Shown: positions 33,388 to 44,766, counted from the first letter of the stretch. The stretch is DNA of 64,000 nt from Rhizomys pruinosus (GCA_009823505.1 VZQC01000601.1:360799-424798), one strand, 5' to 3'. Translations and numbers: made by a program. The notes: generated by a model from the sequence alone, not told the origin.

Positions 33388-33790
33388 AAGGACCCAGGAG
33401 AGAGGCTGGCACGGGGCAAGGGGTCAGCGGGAGCTGGGAGAGAGGCTAGCAGGGGGCAAGGGGTCAGCGAGTAAAAAGGACACAGGAGAGAGGCTGGCAC
33501 GGGGCAAGGGGTCAGCGGGAGCCGGGAGAGAGGCTAGCAAGGGGCAAGAGGTCAGCGAGTAAAAAGGATACAGGAGAGAGGCTGGCACGGGGGAAGGGGT
33601 CAGCAGGAGCCGGGAGAGAGGCTAGCAAGGGGCAAGGGGTCAGCGAGTAAAAAGGACACAGGAGAGAGGCTGGCACGGGGCAAGGGGTCAGCGGGAGCCG
33701 GGAGAGAGGCTAGCACGGGGCAAGGTGTCAGTGGGAGTAAGAAGGACACAGGAGAGAGGTTAGCACAGGGCAAGGGGTCAGCGAGTTCAG
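33388..33790. repeat. 88-bp minisatellite of two similar halves, about 4.5 copies
   Basis: aaggacacagg-like starts lie at 33,476, 33,564 and 33,652 (exact 88-bp spacing). Each unit holds two related halves: gagagaggctggcacggggc then gagagaggctagcaagggg, each followed by caaggggtcagcg. The higher-order unit arose by pairing two ~43-bp repeats. Confidence 0.93.
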
Positions 33791-34278
33791 GGAAGCCTGT
33801 GACAAGAAACTAAAAGTGGGGTGATTAACATGATTTTTTAACATATTAAGAGGTTGTGATTCTCCTAGAAAATTTTGGGCTAAATTAGCTAGTTCATAGA
33901 AAACAGCAAAGCACAGAAAGAAGGAACAAATAGTATCAGCAAAACCCCCATGAAATGACTAAATGCAACAAAACCAAAATAGTCATATCAGAAAGCCAAG
34001 AATACTCTGTTCTGAATATGCTTTCACATGTTTGGAAGATGGAGGAGAGGAGCTGAGTGTGTGGACCCAGGATCCAAGTCTTTGGCCTTCATCTTTCAGA
34101 GGACAGAACTAGTAGACTGTCCTTGAAGCTAAGGAAAGAAGAAACACTCTCTCAAGATACAACATATTTTCAATTAGAAATTAGTTCTTATGTGATTCTA
34201 TGTGGGGCTGTTATCTTACTTGGAAATCTGAATTTTAAATTGTGTTTTTCATTGTTTGGATATTTTTGTACACTGAAG
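33791..34278. other. Unique DNA, nothing recognised
   Basis: AT-rich, no named element or supported frame. Confidence 0.5.
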
Positions 34279-35745
34279 CTTTTTAAAACAATGCTTTTAT
34301 TGATGTTTTGTGTATTTTGGACATCATTTCTCAGTTCAGTTTAGACATATTCCCCTTTCCCTTCCCCCCACCCCACCCCAGATCATGAATTCTGCCATAA
34401 CTGTCCTGTATCTTTCTCTTGTCTTTTTTTTATGTTTAGGAATTTGCATTTTCCTCCTTTAATTTTATATTACTCTAAAATATGCAAACATACTTTCCAC
34501 TCATATACAGTAATTACAGAGTCTATTAAGAGTAAGAGGTGGATCGATTCTAGAGCCCATTAAGATATTTACATTGTAACAACATAGTTGCTTTCAGATA
34601 AAGAGAAATATAAAAATAATGTTGTTCAGCTTGCCTTTCTTCTAGGGATTCGGTGTTAACATCCACAAATGAGGGAAACCATTCACTGCTTGTTTTTCTG
34701 GGACTGTGTTACTTCACTTAGCATAATGGCTTTGAGTTCCATCCATTTACCTACAAGGTTCATGATGTCATCTTTCTTTACTGCTGAGTAGTACTCCATT
34801 GTGTAGATGTATCACATTTTTGTCATCCACTCGTCAGTTGAGGGGCATTTGGGTTGCTTCCAGCTCTTCACTATTGTGAAGAGAGCTGCAATAAACATGG
34901 ATGTGCATGTTTCCTTGTGGTAGGATGAGTCTTATGGGTATTTTAAGGGTTCTCCACACTGCTTTCCATAATGTTTGTACAAGTTTACATTCCTACCAGC
35001 AGTGGATGAGTGTTCCCCTTTCCCCACAACCTCTCCAGCATTTGGTGTCTTTTGCGTTCTTATCTTAGCCAGTCATATTGGAGTGAGATGATATCTGAGA
35101 GTAGCTTTAATTTGTATTTCCTTAATTATTAATGATGTTGAACACTTTTTAAGATGTTTCTCAGCCATCTTTAATTCCTCACTGGTGAAGTCTTTGTTCA
35201 GCTCTTTACTCCATCTTTTGAGTAGGTCATTTGTTTTCTTGTTTTTTGAGTAGTCTATATATTCTTGACATTAATGCTCTGTCAGATGTATCACTGATGA
35301 AGATTTCCTCCCACTCTGTGGGTTTTCTCTTCACTTCCTTAATTGTTTCTTTTGCTGTATAGAAGCTTTTGAGTTTGATGAGGTCCCATTTGTCCACTGT
35401 TGACCTTATTTCCTGTGCAGCTGCTGTCTGATTTAGAAAGTCTTTTCCTTTTTTTTTTTATGTGTATGAATGTACTGTCTGCATGTAGGTCTGTGCACCC
35501 GTCTTGTGCAATGCCACGGAGGTCAGAAGAAGGCGTTGGATTCCCCTGGGACTGGAGTCAAAGATGGTTCCCAGCCGCCACGTGGGTGCTGGGGATCAAA
35601 CCCAGGTCCTCTGCAAGAGCAGTCGGTGCTCTCAACTGCTAGGCCATCTCTCCAGCCCAGAAAGTCTTTTCCTATACCTATGTCTTGTAGGTTGTTACCA
35701 ACTTTTTCTTCTGTCACCTTCAGGGTTTCGGGTTTTACGTTGAGA
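34279..35745 (-). mobile_element. 5'-truncated L1 (3' UTR and ORF2 C-terminal part)
   Basis: The minus strand reads, from 35,745 down: ORF2 C-terminal region, its end near 34,700, 3' UTR, and an A-rich end with tcaataaaagcattg at 34,285-34,300. Same family as L1-A/B. A B2 splits it at 35,449-35,658. Possible diverged TSD: actgaagctttttaaa near 34,274 and actgcaagtttttgtaa near 35,746. Confidence 0.88.
35449..35658 (-). mobile_element. B2/B3-type SINE inserted in the L1
   Basis: T run then tatgtgtatgaatgtactgt, ending ggccatctctccagcc: a complete minus-strand element. Perfect 14-bp TSD agaaagtcttttcc at 35,435-35,448 and 35,659-35,672, with L1 ORF2 on both sides. Confidence 0.96.
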
Positions 35746-35880
35746 CTGCAAGTTTTTGTAAGCACTAATAAAAAGTGTACTTTATTAAATGAAATTTTCA
35801 AAAATTCCAAAAAATAGGATAATTAATTGTATGATGATTTTTTTAAAAGCCCAGATAACTGCAGTTTTTTCCACTGAATT

Positions 35881-35889
35881 ATTTATCTG

Positions 35890-35936
<47 letters not shown>
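35881..35936. repeat. (TCTA)n microsatellite
   Basis: About 13 copies; it adjoins the 5'-truncated end of a B1, so it probably grew from the SINE's tail. Confidence 0.95.
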
Positions 35937-35937
35937 C

Positions 35938-36032
35938 ACTATATAGTCCTGGCTGACCTGGAATTCACAGAGATCTGCCTGTCTCTGCCTCCTGAATGTT
36001 GAGATTAAAGGTCTGTGCCATCATTTCCAGCT
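35938..36032 (-). mobile_element. B1 SINE, partial
   Basis: tagtcctggctgacctggaa, agagatctgcctgtctctgc, gagattaaaggtctgtgcc: reverse-complement B1 lacking its A-tail end, replaced by TCTA repeats. Confidence 0.82.
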
Positions 36033-36057
36033 ACTTTTATTTTTAATTTTTTATTAC

Positions 36058-36215
36058 TTTAAACAAATTTATAGGTGTGTAGGCCATGCATGGTATGGCA
36101 CATGCGTGGAGGTCAAAGGATAACTTTCAGAGCTGATTCTCTCCTATGTGGGTGCTGGAGTTTGAACTCAGGTAAGGCTTGGCAGCAAGAGTCTCACCTG
36201 CTAAGCTCCCTCACC
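36058..36215 (-). mobile_element. B3-like SINE
   Basis: gcatggtatggcacatgcgt, gaggtcaaaggataactttc, tgggtgctggagtttgaact, ctcacctgctaagctccct: minus-strand B3 pattern. A pure T run follows at 36,223-36,245. Confidence 0.7.
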
Positions 36216-36487
36216 ACCCTTGGGGTTTTTTTTTTTTTTTTTTTTGCTTAAACAAAATTATTTTCTTATGTTTAATATCTACTTTTACCTCTCTAGGGAT
36301 AATAATAACGTTAATTTAAAAAACCATTTGCCGTTGTGGGGTCAGGGGACTCATGCGTGCTCCTGTCGCCTGCATCTTTAGGCTTGTTATCTTTGGGTGG
36401 TTACGTTCTCCCAGGATTTTCCCACTAAGTATAAATTTGATAAACAGTACATTAATTAGCTTTTCACTGCATAAAGAAATACCATAG

Positions 36488-36615
36488 GCTGGGCGTGGTG
36501 GTGGGTGTCTGTAACCCTAGCACTAGGGAGGTGGAGGCAAGGAGGGTCAAGAATTCAAAGCCAGCCTAGACTACATGTTGCTAAACACAACACAACGACA
36601 CAACAACACAACACA
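36488..36615 (+). mobile_element. B1 SINE with CAA-type tail
   Basis: ggctgggcgtggtggtgggt, ccctagcactagggaggtgg, agccagcctagactaca, then an acacaaca tail to about 36,620. Confidence 0.85.
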
Positions 36616-37090
36616 AAACAAGAACTATGAAAGCCCCAAGGGTCACTCCTGAACTCCAGCATCTTAACTAAATCATCCTGGATATTCACAGTAGCTCCAG
36701 GTTGTTTAAACCTCTATCACCAAGAGAGAAGTTTATTTAGCATACAGTTTTGGAGGTTCAAGCTCCAAAGGCCTCCCCCAGGCTCCGTGACGCTGCCTCT
36801 TGCCTACATTTCCTAAATGGCACAGGCAGGATAGGCAGCTATGGGGAGCAAGTAAGTTCTCTTGAACCAGGAGCAGAACGTGGGTGAGGCTGAATCAGCT
36901 TCTATAGATAACCAGCCTCTCATGAGAGCCACCAAGGAGCCCTACGAGAACTGATTTCTGAAGGGACATCTCAATAACCTAGGGACCTCCAGCCTTGCTC
37001 CCCTCTAGAGACTCCACCCTGTTCCAAGAGACCTATCCTGTGGATTAAGTCTTCTTTCACAGTGGATGCTTTGGGACATAAGTCAATAAA
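36616..37090 (-). mobile_element. Possible MaLR-type LTR remnant
   Basis: agaagtttatttagcatacagttttggagg resembles the 3' half of rodent MaLR LTRs read in reverse, and agcttttcactgcataaagaaatacc before the B1 (36,459-36,487) would be its end. Distant match only. Confidence 0.4.
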
Positions 37091-37239
37091 AGAACAGTCT
37101 GGTCATTGGCTAGGAGAAGAAAGCTAGATTCCTACTATTTAGTTTGTAGGAAGACTTCACTTAATCTTCCTATTTACAATATGGCCTATCGAGTCACATT
37201 AGTGTCCCCATACATCCCTCAGTGTAAGTCCCATTTAGA

Positions 37240-38600
37240 ATCACTCCCTTAAAGACCAGCCATTCCTCAGCTGCCCAATAGTTCTTTGTCTAATATTGAG
37301 ACCTGCTGCATATTTTCACAGCTCTGTGCTGGGCTTTTGTCTGCTTGAGTTTGCCAGGGTGTTGTGCATGCTGTCGCCATTGCTGTAAGTTCATATGAGG
37401 AAGTCCCAGGAGCCTCTACGACTCTATTTCCGTATGGTCATGCACCTCCTCCCTGGGTTCTTACCATCTTTCTACCTCTTCTGCAATGGTCCTTGAGCCC
37501 TGGGTACATGAGGTTTAATGTAGGAGTCCTGAACAAGGACCCACATTCTGCAGACTCTTATTCTCATGCTTTGGACATTTGTGGCCCTTTGTGTTCACTG
37601 CCTTCTCTTACATGATGGGGCTTCATAGATGAGAGCTGAGAGATGCAGTAGTGTTCTCTTTACCCCTTGTTCCACTATGTTCCCTGAGCCTTAGGCGCAG
37701 AGGTTCCATTGTAGATATGTATAATTTGTATGTGCTTGATAAGGATCCTTATGTTTACAGACAAGTATGCCAGTTACCACTCATCAAAGAAGCCTCTTTT
37801 GCAACAGACAGACCCTATTACAGAATTCCACAACTGGTCTCACACAGAAATTACATACAAAGAAATTATATTTGTTTAGGGATATGACAGCCTTGGTGTT
37901 TTCTCTTAAGAACTCCCCAGCCTTGTGTACTCAGATCTGCTTACAGTACCACATGTGAGTTCCATCCCACTGATTGAGTTTTAATTCCAATTAGGTAGCT
38001 GTTGATTACCCCCAAGATAAAAGTGCCACCACTGCCCCAATATAGTTTGCTGTGCCAGGCATTGTTGTGTCTTTTAGGCCTTAAATTTGGTGTTGGACTG
38101 TCAGTGACTGTCGCTCTCCCTTAGCAGCTTGCATAGTGCTCTCCAAGACTATGAGAGCTAGCCTTCATGGACGTGGCCTCCAGGTCAGTTCCAGCTCCAT
38201 TGTTCTGAATCCCGTGTCCAAAGTATGCCCTCTCTTCAGCAATAGGTTCTTACCTATTGAAGGCATTCTGGGAGTCAGTCAAGGGCTGTGGCAATAGCTG
38301 CGTAATTTTGGGTCTCTTGAACTACCCCTTGCTAACAACTTGAAGGAAGATTTTTCCAGTCTGACACCGTTTCTTGTTATATTAATTTTTTTAATCGCTA
38401 AAATTAGAATGTGTCCTGCCATGCGTGTCCCCAGGTGGCGCTCTTATCACAGTATGTATTGTTGCCTGTGGGAAGGTACAGAATGGCTGTCAGTAGCTCA
38501 GAGGAACATCCCAGCACAGCAGTGGATTACCCTTGAGAGCAACATTGTGTTGTCAGGGATCTCAGCTGCGGAGAGGTGCAATTTGGAAACACACCTCAGT
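37240..38600 (-). mobile_element. Probable old rodent L1 (Lx-like) non-coding fragment
   Basis: Contains blocks I associate with a widespread murid L1 end region read in reverse: gtgttgtgcatgctgtcgcc, ttaccatctttctacctctt, gtagctgttgattaccccca, gggagtcagtcaagggctgtggcaatagctg-like text. Edges approximate, no intact frame. Confidence 0.4.
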
Positions 38601-39079
38601 ATCTAAGGTGGGAGGTCAGAGTGGGCTAGATGTGTTCTAGAGAATGGCTGGAAAGGGCTGCGCTCTTTTGTTTTCAGCTTGTCAATGCATGTACCTCAGG
38701 GATAAATAATGAAACGTTTCCCAAGCCCATGCTCTTGGAGCACTTTTGAGAAGTTTAAAAGCAAGATTGGAAGCATTTGAAGTGTTAAACAAGCTCTCAT
38801 AGTCAATCGACCGTTTGTTTGATTTTTGTCAGGGTGGTAAAGAGACTGATGTTGGTTTCTAATCACTTCTTTGGTAAATAGTTGGAGAAACTGCAAAAGA
38901 TCAAAAAGTGATTCTACTGAACTAAGGGAGAAGAGTAGTTTGGGGATAGTTAACACTTCAAAATACACACGAGTAGTTCTTTGATGGAATATTGAAGTTA
39001 AATGCACAGAAGAGCACCCAGGGGAAGGGCTGGGTAGTGGGGCTGTGAAATTGAGCTGGGCATGGAAAAGTAAGAGCTT
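38601..39079. other. Unique DNA, nothing recognised
   Basis: A 103-residue minus-strand frame (38,696-39,007) has no recognised similarity. Confidence 0.5.
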
Positions 39080-39084
39080 TCCTT

Positions 39085-39130
<46 letters not shown>

Positions 39131-39168
39131 ATCTATCTCTTTATCTCTCTATCATCTATCTATGGTAT
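39080..39168. repeat. (TCTA)n microsatellite
   Basis: Pure block at 39,085-39,130, then interrupted atct words. It adjoins a B4 element's tail side. Confidence 0.94.
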
Positions 39169-39176
39169 CTCACATA

Positions 39177-39357
39177 GCTCCAGTGGTCTCACAGTTACTA
39201 TGTAGTTGAGGATGACTTTGAACTTCTGATCCTCCTGCATCAGAAGCTGTGGATTGTAGACATTCTGTAGCACCCCGCCTGGTTCTATGGGTGCTGGAGA
39301 CACCCAGGGCTTTGTGCGGCCAGGCAAGCATGCTACCAGTTGGGCCACATATCTAGG
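39177..39357 (-). mobile_element. B4 SINE
   Basis: tatgtagttgaggatgactttgaacttctgatcctcct-like B1 half followed by ctatgggtgctggagacacc, cagggctttgtgcggccagg and caagcatgctaccag, the ID-like half: the fused B4 layout in reverse. Confidence 0.82.
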
Positions 39358-40623
39358 TCTATATGAGAGTTTCTTTTACAAATACTTCTCCCCATTTTAC
39401 CAATACCCAAACCCAACTGGGAAAACTTAGAAAGTGAAGGTTTCTGGGATATACTAACAAATGGGTTTGAGGTGTGGAGCTTTGAAATTTGAGTGCTTAT
39501 GTTTTACTAACCAGTCTCTGCCAGAATCCAGCTTAACTCAGTAAATGCAGCGTTATCTATGGATTGTGGCAAGAAATGCTCAGATCACAGTTCAGTTTCT
39601 CTGCTAGGAGTCCCAGAGGCCATGAGCAATGTCCAGCCTCCCCTAGTCAGGAGCCTTGGAAGGGGCAGCCCGGTCTCCAGCTCCTTCAAACTTGGGGCAG
39701 AGTGCAGTGATCCAGGCTGTAGTAGTGAGGGTCCTGTATCACCCCTGGCCTTGTGCCAGGCTTGTTCTCAGCTTCCAAGGCACCTGTAATCCCTGGATCA
39801 TGAGCCTTCGGTGCCTGACATGGCAGCTCAAATACTCCCTAGTCACAGCTTTGACGTCCCCTTCTGCTACCCTGCTTGGCTCAAAGTGGAGAAATGGCCT
39901 GTGCTTAAGTAAGGTTCTGGCTGATTGGATTGGCCCCACCTGGGTAGCCCAACATGGCTCTGGTTCTAAGGTCTGCAGCCTTGAGGAAGGCATCAGACTG
40001 ATGCTTCTCACCAGGAGAAAGACTCTTGGTGAATCTCTGGAAAGTTCTGCCATACCACATTTTGTACTTTTGCTGATGGAACATGGTCTTAAACCTAGTA
40101 CAGGAAGGACCAAAGTGAGCTCTGTTTAACAACTCGACAAAAGTAAGAAACAGACATCTGGTAGACAACGCTGGAAAAGGCTCTACCCCAGCTTCAGCAT
40201 GCAAGCCCTCGTGCTGTCATGTAATGCTTTCAGTTATAACTAGATTAAAGAGCACTGGAAAGTCTGCTTGGATTTCAAATCTGGACTCTGTTTTGACTGT
40301 AGTGCTAAAGTCTGCTGGTGTTTTAGAAATTTCATTTGTATATTATATATATTACAAATATGTGAATGATTATCTTTCACATGTATACTAAAGCTAAGTT
40401 ATTAAAATTGCATATGCCACATATACAGAACTGAAGCACAACACCACAGGTGTTAAAGTACAGTGCAATGCCTAGTGACATAAAGAACACATATGCTCAG
40501 TGTCACCAACAGATGAGGTGTCACTAGCAGATAGCAAAAATCAAATGACATTACAAAATTTCAAACCAAACCCTCACATAACATTACTTTCTTTCTCCAA
40601 TCTTTTTGGTTTTCTTGCTCTCA
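39358..40623. other. Unique DNA, overlapping frames not supported
   Basis: Frames of 157 residues (plus, 39,656-40,129) and 124 residues (minus, 39,739-40,113) overlap in a GC-richer stretch. Neither has a domain, splice border or codon pattern I can defend. 40,330-40,400 is TA-rich. Confidence 0.45.
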
Positions 40624-40742
40624 CTCATATAGCGGAGGCTGGTCTCAAACTCAACTACAAAGCTGAGGTTGACCTTGAACTCCTAATCCTCCTGACTCCT
40701 CTTCCCAAGTGCTGGGATTGTGGGCGTGCACCACAGAGCACC
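40624..40742 (-). mobile_element. B1/B4-type SINE fragment
   Basis: ggaggctggtctcaaactca, tgaggttgaccttgaactcc, caagtgctgggattgtgggc: worn reverse B1 half. Confidence 0.75.
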
Positions 40743-41155
40743 GCTGCATTCCATTCACCAGTCCTCACTGTCCATCTGTTGAGTCCCACCTATGAAGGCA
40801 GGCCTGGCCTGGGGTTGGCCTGGCAGCCTCACAGTGTTTTCCTCCTTGGCCCCTTGGCAATGACAACAACTGTTCATTTTTCTATTTTCAGGGAGGACGA
40901 TGTAGAAAACAAGGACAATTGGGCACAAATTTTTATTTCTATGAGAGGCCCCAGTGGAAGAGGCTTTCGCAGGAGGAAGCTAGAAAATGAGCATCTTTCC
41001 TAAGGAGCTGGTGGGTGGGTGGGTCCGCCCGGTGGGGTCCACCCTGTGGGATGCATCTTCTGTTACTTTTTGTTGGGTGTGCCCCAACTCAAGCCTAGTT
41101 TCTGCTGTGCCTCCACACTCTACAGATATCCTGGAAGTCTCTGATTGAAGACAGA
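40743..41155. other. Unique DNA, nothing recognised
   Basis: ttctattttcag at 40,880-40,891 looks like a splice acceptor, but the frame after it closes at once in the likely phase. A gggtgggtgggt run lies at 41,010-41,022. Confidence 0.45.
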
Positions 41156-41657
41156 ATCATTAGATGCTTTTCTATTGCTGTGCTAAAACGCAGATGACCA
41201 AGGGAACTTATTGAGGAAGAATTTTTTTTATTTTTTGGTCTTTTTTCGAGACAGGGTCTCCCTGTAGCCCCAGCTGTCCCGGAACTTGCTCTGTAGACCA
41301 GGCTGGCCTTGAACTCACAAAGATCCGCCTGCCTCTGCCTCCCAAGTGCTAGGATTAAAGGCGTGCACCACCAGGCCTGGCATGAGGAAGAATTTATTTG
41401 AGCTTTCAGTTCCAGGGTCCAGAGGGCTAAGAGTCCGTCACGGCAGGAGGTGCCAGAGTAGAAAGAGGAGTGTTTACATCTTCAAGAGATTGACTGGAAA
41501 TCTGGCAAGGCTTAAGAACTCTCTAAGCTGGCCCCTAGTGACATGCTTCCTCCAGCATGGCCACTCCTTCTAAGATCTCTCAAAACAGCACCACTAACTG
41601 GGATCAACATGTCCAAATCTTGGAGCCTATGGGGACATGCTCACTCAAACCACCACA
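41156..41657 (-). mobile_element. ORR1-type solo LTR split by a B1
   Basis: Same family as 3508-3868: ttctattgctgtgctaaaac, gatgaccaagggaactta, cctccagcatggccactcct and ctcactcaaaccaccaca at the end. Longer only because of the SINE inside. Confidence 0.8.
41225..41382 (-). mobile_element. B1 SINE in the ORR1 LTR
   Basis: Complete reverse B1, gagacagggtctccctgtag to ccaccaggcctggc. Perfect 13-bp TSD tgaggaagaattt at 41,212-41,224 and 41,383-41,395. Confidence 0.96.
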
Positions 41658-41708
41658 ACAGGTGAAAAGTAGGTGAAAGTTCAGAGAAGTTAAAAGAATT
41701 TTAAATAT

Positions 41709-41788
41709 CCGGCCTAGGGCTGGAAATGCAGCTCAGTGGTCCTGGGTTCTATCCCTTAACACTACCAAAAAAAAAAAAAAAAAAAAGA
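41709..41788 (+). mobile_element. ID SINE with internal deletion
   Basis: gggctggaaatgcagctcagtggt joins directly to cctgggttctatccc, skipping about 27 bases of the ID consensus (the anticodon-arm part), and ends in a 25-base A run. Confidence 0.8.
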
Positions 41789-43381
41789 AGCCAATGAATG
41801 AAACCTCCAAGATATAAGCATACCAGCAATTTCAGAGCTATTCTCATACAACTATGCTCCAAACCTTATCAAGGAGAAAACTATAGCGATGACCACAGAC
41901 AAAACAACCTTTCAGGATACTCAGACGACCACTAAGTTGCCGAGTGTCTAACTGAACCACAGTAATAGTCCACATGGGTAAAGGAGAAGGAGACACAGGG
42001 TTGGCAGCAGATGGCTAGCCTATGACCCTCACTCCACCTCTCACACTCTTTTGGCCAAGAGTGTTCCTGTGACACAGCAGAAGCCTGTGATTAAAATTCA
42101 AGAAAGGTTTTGCTTTCCTGACCGAGGTCCACATCTCGCTTCCCTCTTTTCCTGCAGGGACTGTAATGTTTGGCTCCAGAGTGACAGATGACCTTGATTG
42201 GATCATGAGACAAAAGGTGGCCAACTTGACAGGAAGTCCTGAGTGGACTCCAGGACCTGCTGGCTCCTGACCTTCTGTGTGAAAGTCCTTCTCTGCTTGT
42301 TGAAGCATCCATGGTTGGGGCTTCCCTGCTCCTAGCTTTCAGTGGCCCTTGTGTAAATTCCGAGGACTACCAGTGGCCTTCTCCCCGTGTCTGGCTCCCG
42401 CTTGCTGTTGACTTTGGTGCACTGACTTTGGTGCACTGCTGGTCTCTCCCCTGGTCGACCCGTAGTCTGGACTCCCTTTCCTGGCCCACCTACTGCAGCT
42501 CCCCCATGACCAGTATCTCAATGGATTCCTTGGATTTGGGGGCCTTTGCAGCGTGAAGTATAAGATGCTCCATCTGGTTAGAATATGTTCAGGGTTGCAA
42601 AGGAAGAGACCATACACTCCAGTTAAAGCACTGGACAAGGCAGACCTTTCCTTCTGATGAGAAGGTGCACTCCTCCCCACAAGTGGATGGAGAAGCAAGC
42701 ACACCGATCAGGGGCTGTGACAAGTTACTTTCCTAACTCGTAACACAGTAGTGCTGCGTCTTTTCCCCATTGCCTGGGGTCTAACCTCACAGTCTTTCCA
42801 GGTTGGCTAAGATCCATGAAAAGGAAGAAAAAGGAAATGGGGGGGGGTGTTGACCAAAGAGGGGGTAAGAGCTCCACCTTCCCTCCACTCCCAGACCATC
42901 TGTTCCCAGAATGCAGCAGGACCCTTTGCCTGCTTTCCTAACCAAAAGCCTTATAGGGTGGGTGCTAGGGGTGAATAGAAGATTAGAATCCCTTGTCTTA
43001 AATCAAGGGTTTTGTAGGGTGAAGAGGGGGTGATTAGAACATTAGAATTCCTTGTAATTGTTTGATAGCATTTGAAAGAAAAGACCAATATTTGATGTTT
43101 CTTAGAATCTGAGAAATCAGTACAATACAGGATCCAATTTGAGCACCCCAGCAGTTGACCCTGTCCCTTTGAAACTATGACCCAATCTGAGACCTCTGGA
43201 AGTGAAATGAGCACTAGAAAGAATGTCCTGTGTGACATGCCCACCCTCTGTCCACGCTCTTATTGTATTAAAAATGATTTTAGCAGTTCACTGGCAAATC
43301 AGGAAAATGACAGAGAATAAAATTTGCTTGCACCATGTTAACAGCCTACATATTTGGCTACACCTTTCCAATATGGCTGTG
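41789..43381. other. Unique DNA, nothing recognised
   Basis: tttggtgcactgac is doubled at 42,412-42,439. A G run lies at 42,838-42,847. Frames at 42,015-42,704 overlap on both strands without recognised domains. Confidence 0.45.
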
Positions 43382-43396
43382 AAGACTTCAGAATAT

Positions 43397-43611
43397 GGGC
43401 TAGAGAGATGGCTCTGCAGTTAAGAGCACTGGCTATTCTTGCATAGGACCCAGGTTCAATTCTGAGCACCCAAATTGTGGCTAACAACCACCCATGACTC
43501 CAGTTCCAGGGGAATCCAATGCCTTCTGACCTCTGTGGTCATTGCATGACACAGGTACACTTACATACATGCAGAAAGTATATTCATACACATAAAATAA
43601 AATATTTTAAA
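43397..43611 (+). mobile_element. B2/B3-type SINE
   Basis: Head gggctagagagatggctctg, B box aggttcaattctg, tail ataaaataaaatattt. TSD aagacttcaga(a/c)tat at 43,382-43,396 and 43,612-43,626. Confidence 0.93.
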
Positions 43612-43848
43612 AAGACTTCAGACTATATTACTTTAAATCAGCATCCTGTCTTAGCATATACGAACTGTCTGCTGTAGTTTCAAAGAGGTGTGAAACTACA
43701 AGCTTTCCCATGGTGTATGGTGTTTAGTTCTTTCCTCTGAGCTGTATCTTCATAGCTGATGTTCACTCCAGCATCAGAGAGGTACTTGGACAAATTACTG
43801 CTTCAGCTATAAGGCCCCAGCACATCTCTGGCATAGAAGGTGTGACCC

Positions 43849-44112
43849 TGGGCCTGGGAAGATGTCTCAGTAGGCAAAACACTTGCTTAGAAAGCAGGAG
43901 AACCTGAGTTCAATCTCTAGAACTCCCGTGAAAGCTGAGCACGGTTGAATCAACAAGCCCTGGTCAGTGAGAGAATCAGTTTCAAAAAGTGAGGTGAACA
44001 GTGACTAGACATTTGACATCAACCCCCGACCTCCACATGCATATGCACACATATGCATGCAAACCTGCTCACACACATGTCCCTGCACACACATACATAT
44101 ATACACACAAAA
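43849..44112 (+). mobile_element. B4-like SINE with CA-rich tail
   Basis: gggcctgggaagatgtctca, ggcaaaacacttgcttagaa, aacctgagttcaatctctag, then a worn middle and a cacacatgca tail. The tRNA-like head with cttgct(t)...aagcagga is the ID/B4 type, not B2. Confidence 0.7.
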
Positions 44113-44207
44113 GGGTGTGTAAACCTGTATGCTCTACATCCATAAACACTTCAATCTGCTCATAAGTGGACTCAGTAGTGGGGCAAAGTTTATGAGGAAG
44201 TACATTC

Positions 44208-44361
44208 TTTTTTTTTTTTTTTTTTCTTTTTGAGACAGGGTCTCCCTGTAGCCCCAGGTATCCTGGAACTCACTCTGTAGACCAGGCTGGTCTTGAACTC
44301 ACAAAGATCTGCCTGCCTCTGCCTCCCAAGTGCTAGGATTAAAGGTGTGCACAACCGCACC
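44208..44361 (-). mobile_element. B1 SINE
   Basis: T run then ttttgagacagggtctccct through gctaggattaaaggtgtgc. TSD tatgaggaagtacattc (44,191-44,207) and gatgagaaagtacattc (44,362-44,378). Confidence 0.94.
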
Positions 44362-44378
44362 GATGAGAAAGTACATTC

Positions 44379-44537
44379 TTTTTTTCATTTATTCTTCTTC
44401 TTATTATTAAACTTTTCCATAGGTCACACATCATTTCTCGATCGAACCTAGAGTCGCTTCCCTTCCCGTGCTCCCCGTCCCACCCCACCTGAGTCCCTGC
44501 ACTCTGCCATACATGTCCTGCATCTTTATCCAAGTCA
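44379..44537 (-). mobile_element. Short L1 3' end
   Basis: Reverse complement of the last ~150 bases of the L1-C type: ctctgccatacatgtcctgc, ctcgatcgaacctagag, cataggtcacacatcat. TSD agaaagtacattc (44,366-44,378) and agaaagtgcattc (44,538-44,550). Confidence 0.9.
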
Positions 44538-44550
44538 AGAAAGTGCATTC

Positions 44551-44563
44551 TTTTTTTAAATTT

Positions 44564-44606
<43 letters not shown>

Positions 44607-44766
44607 TTTGTATGAATTTACTGTCTGCATGTAGGTTTGTGCACCCATGTCATGCAATGCCACGGAGGTCTGAAGAGGGCGTCAGCTTCCCCTGGAACTG
44701 GAGTTAAAACCCAGGTCCTCTGCAAGAGCAGTGGGTGCTCTTAACCACTAGGCCATCTCTCCAGAC
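44551..44766 (-). mobile_element. B2/B3-type SINE with expanded (TTTA)n tail
   Basis: gtatgaatttactgtctgca ... ggccatctctccag on the plus strand. Its tail has grown to a run of about 13 ttta units at 44,563-44,611. The body lacks about 20 bases between ggagtta and aacccaggtcc. Confidence 0.92.

Noticed and set aside
39656..40129. 157-residue frame and its minus-strand partner as a gene
   Set aside because: Both strands are open over the same stretch, with no splice sites, domain or recognised similarity.
40880..41002. Exon after the ttctattttcag acceptor
   Set aside because: No donor with a consistent open phase follows, and the surrounding frame starts in SINE sequence.
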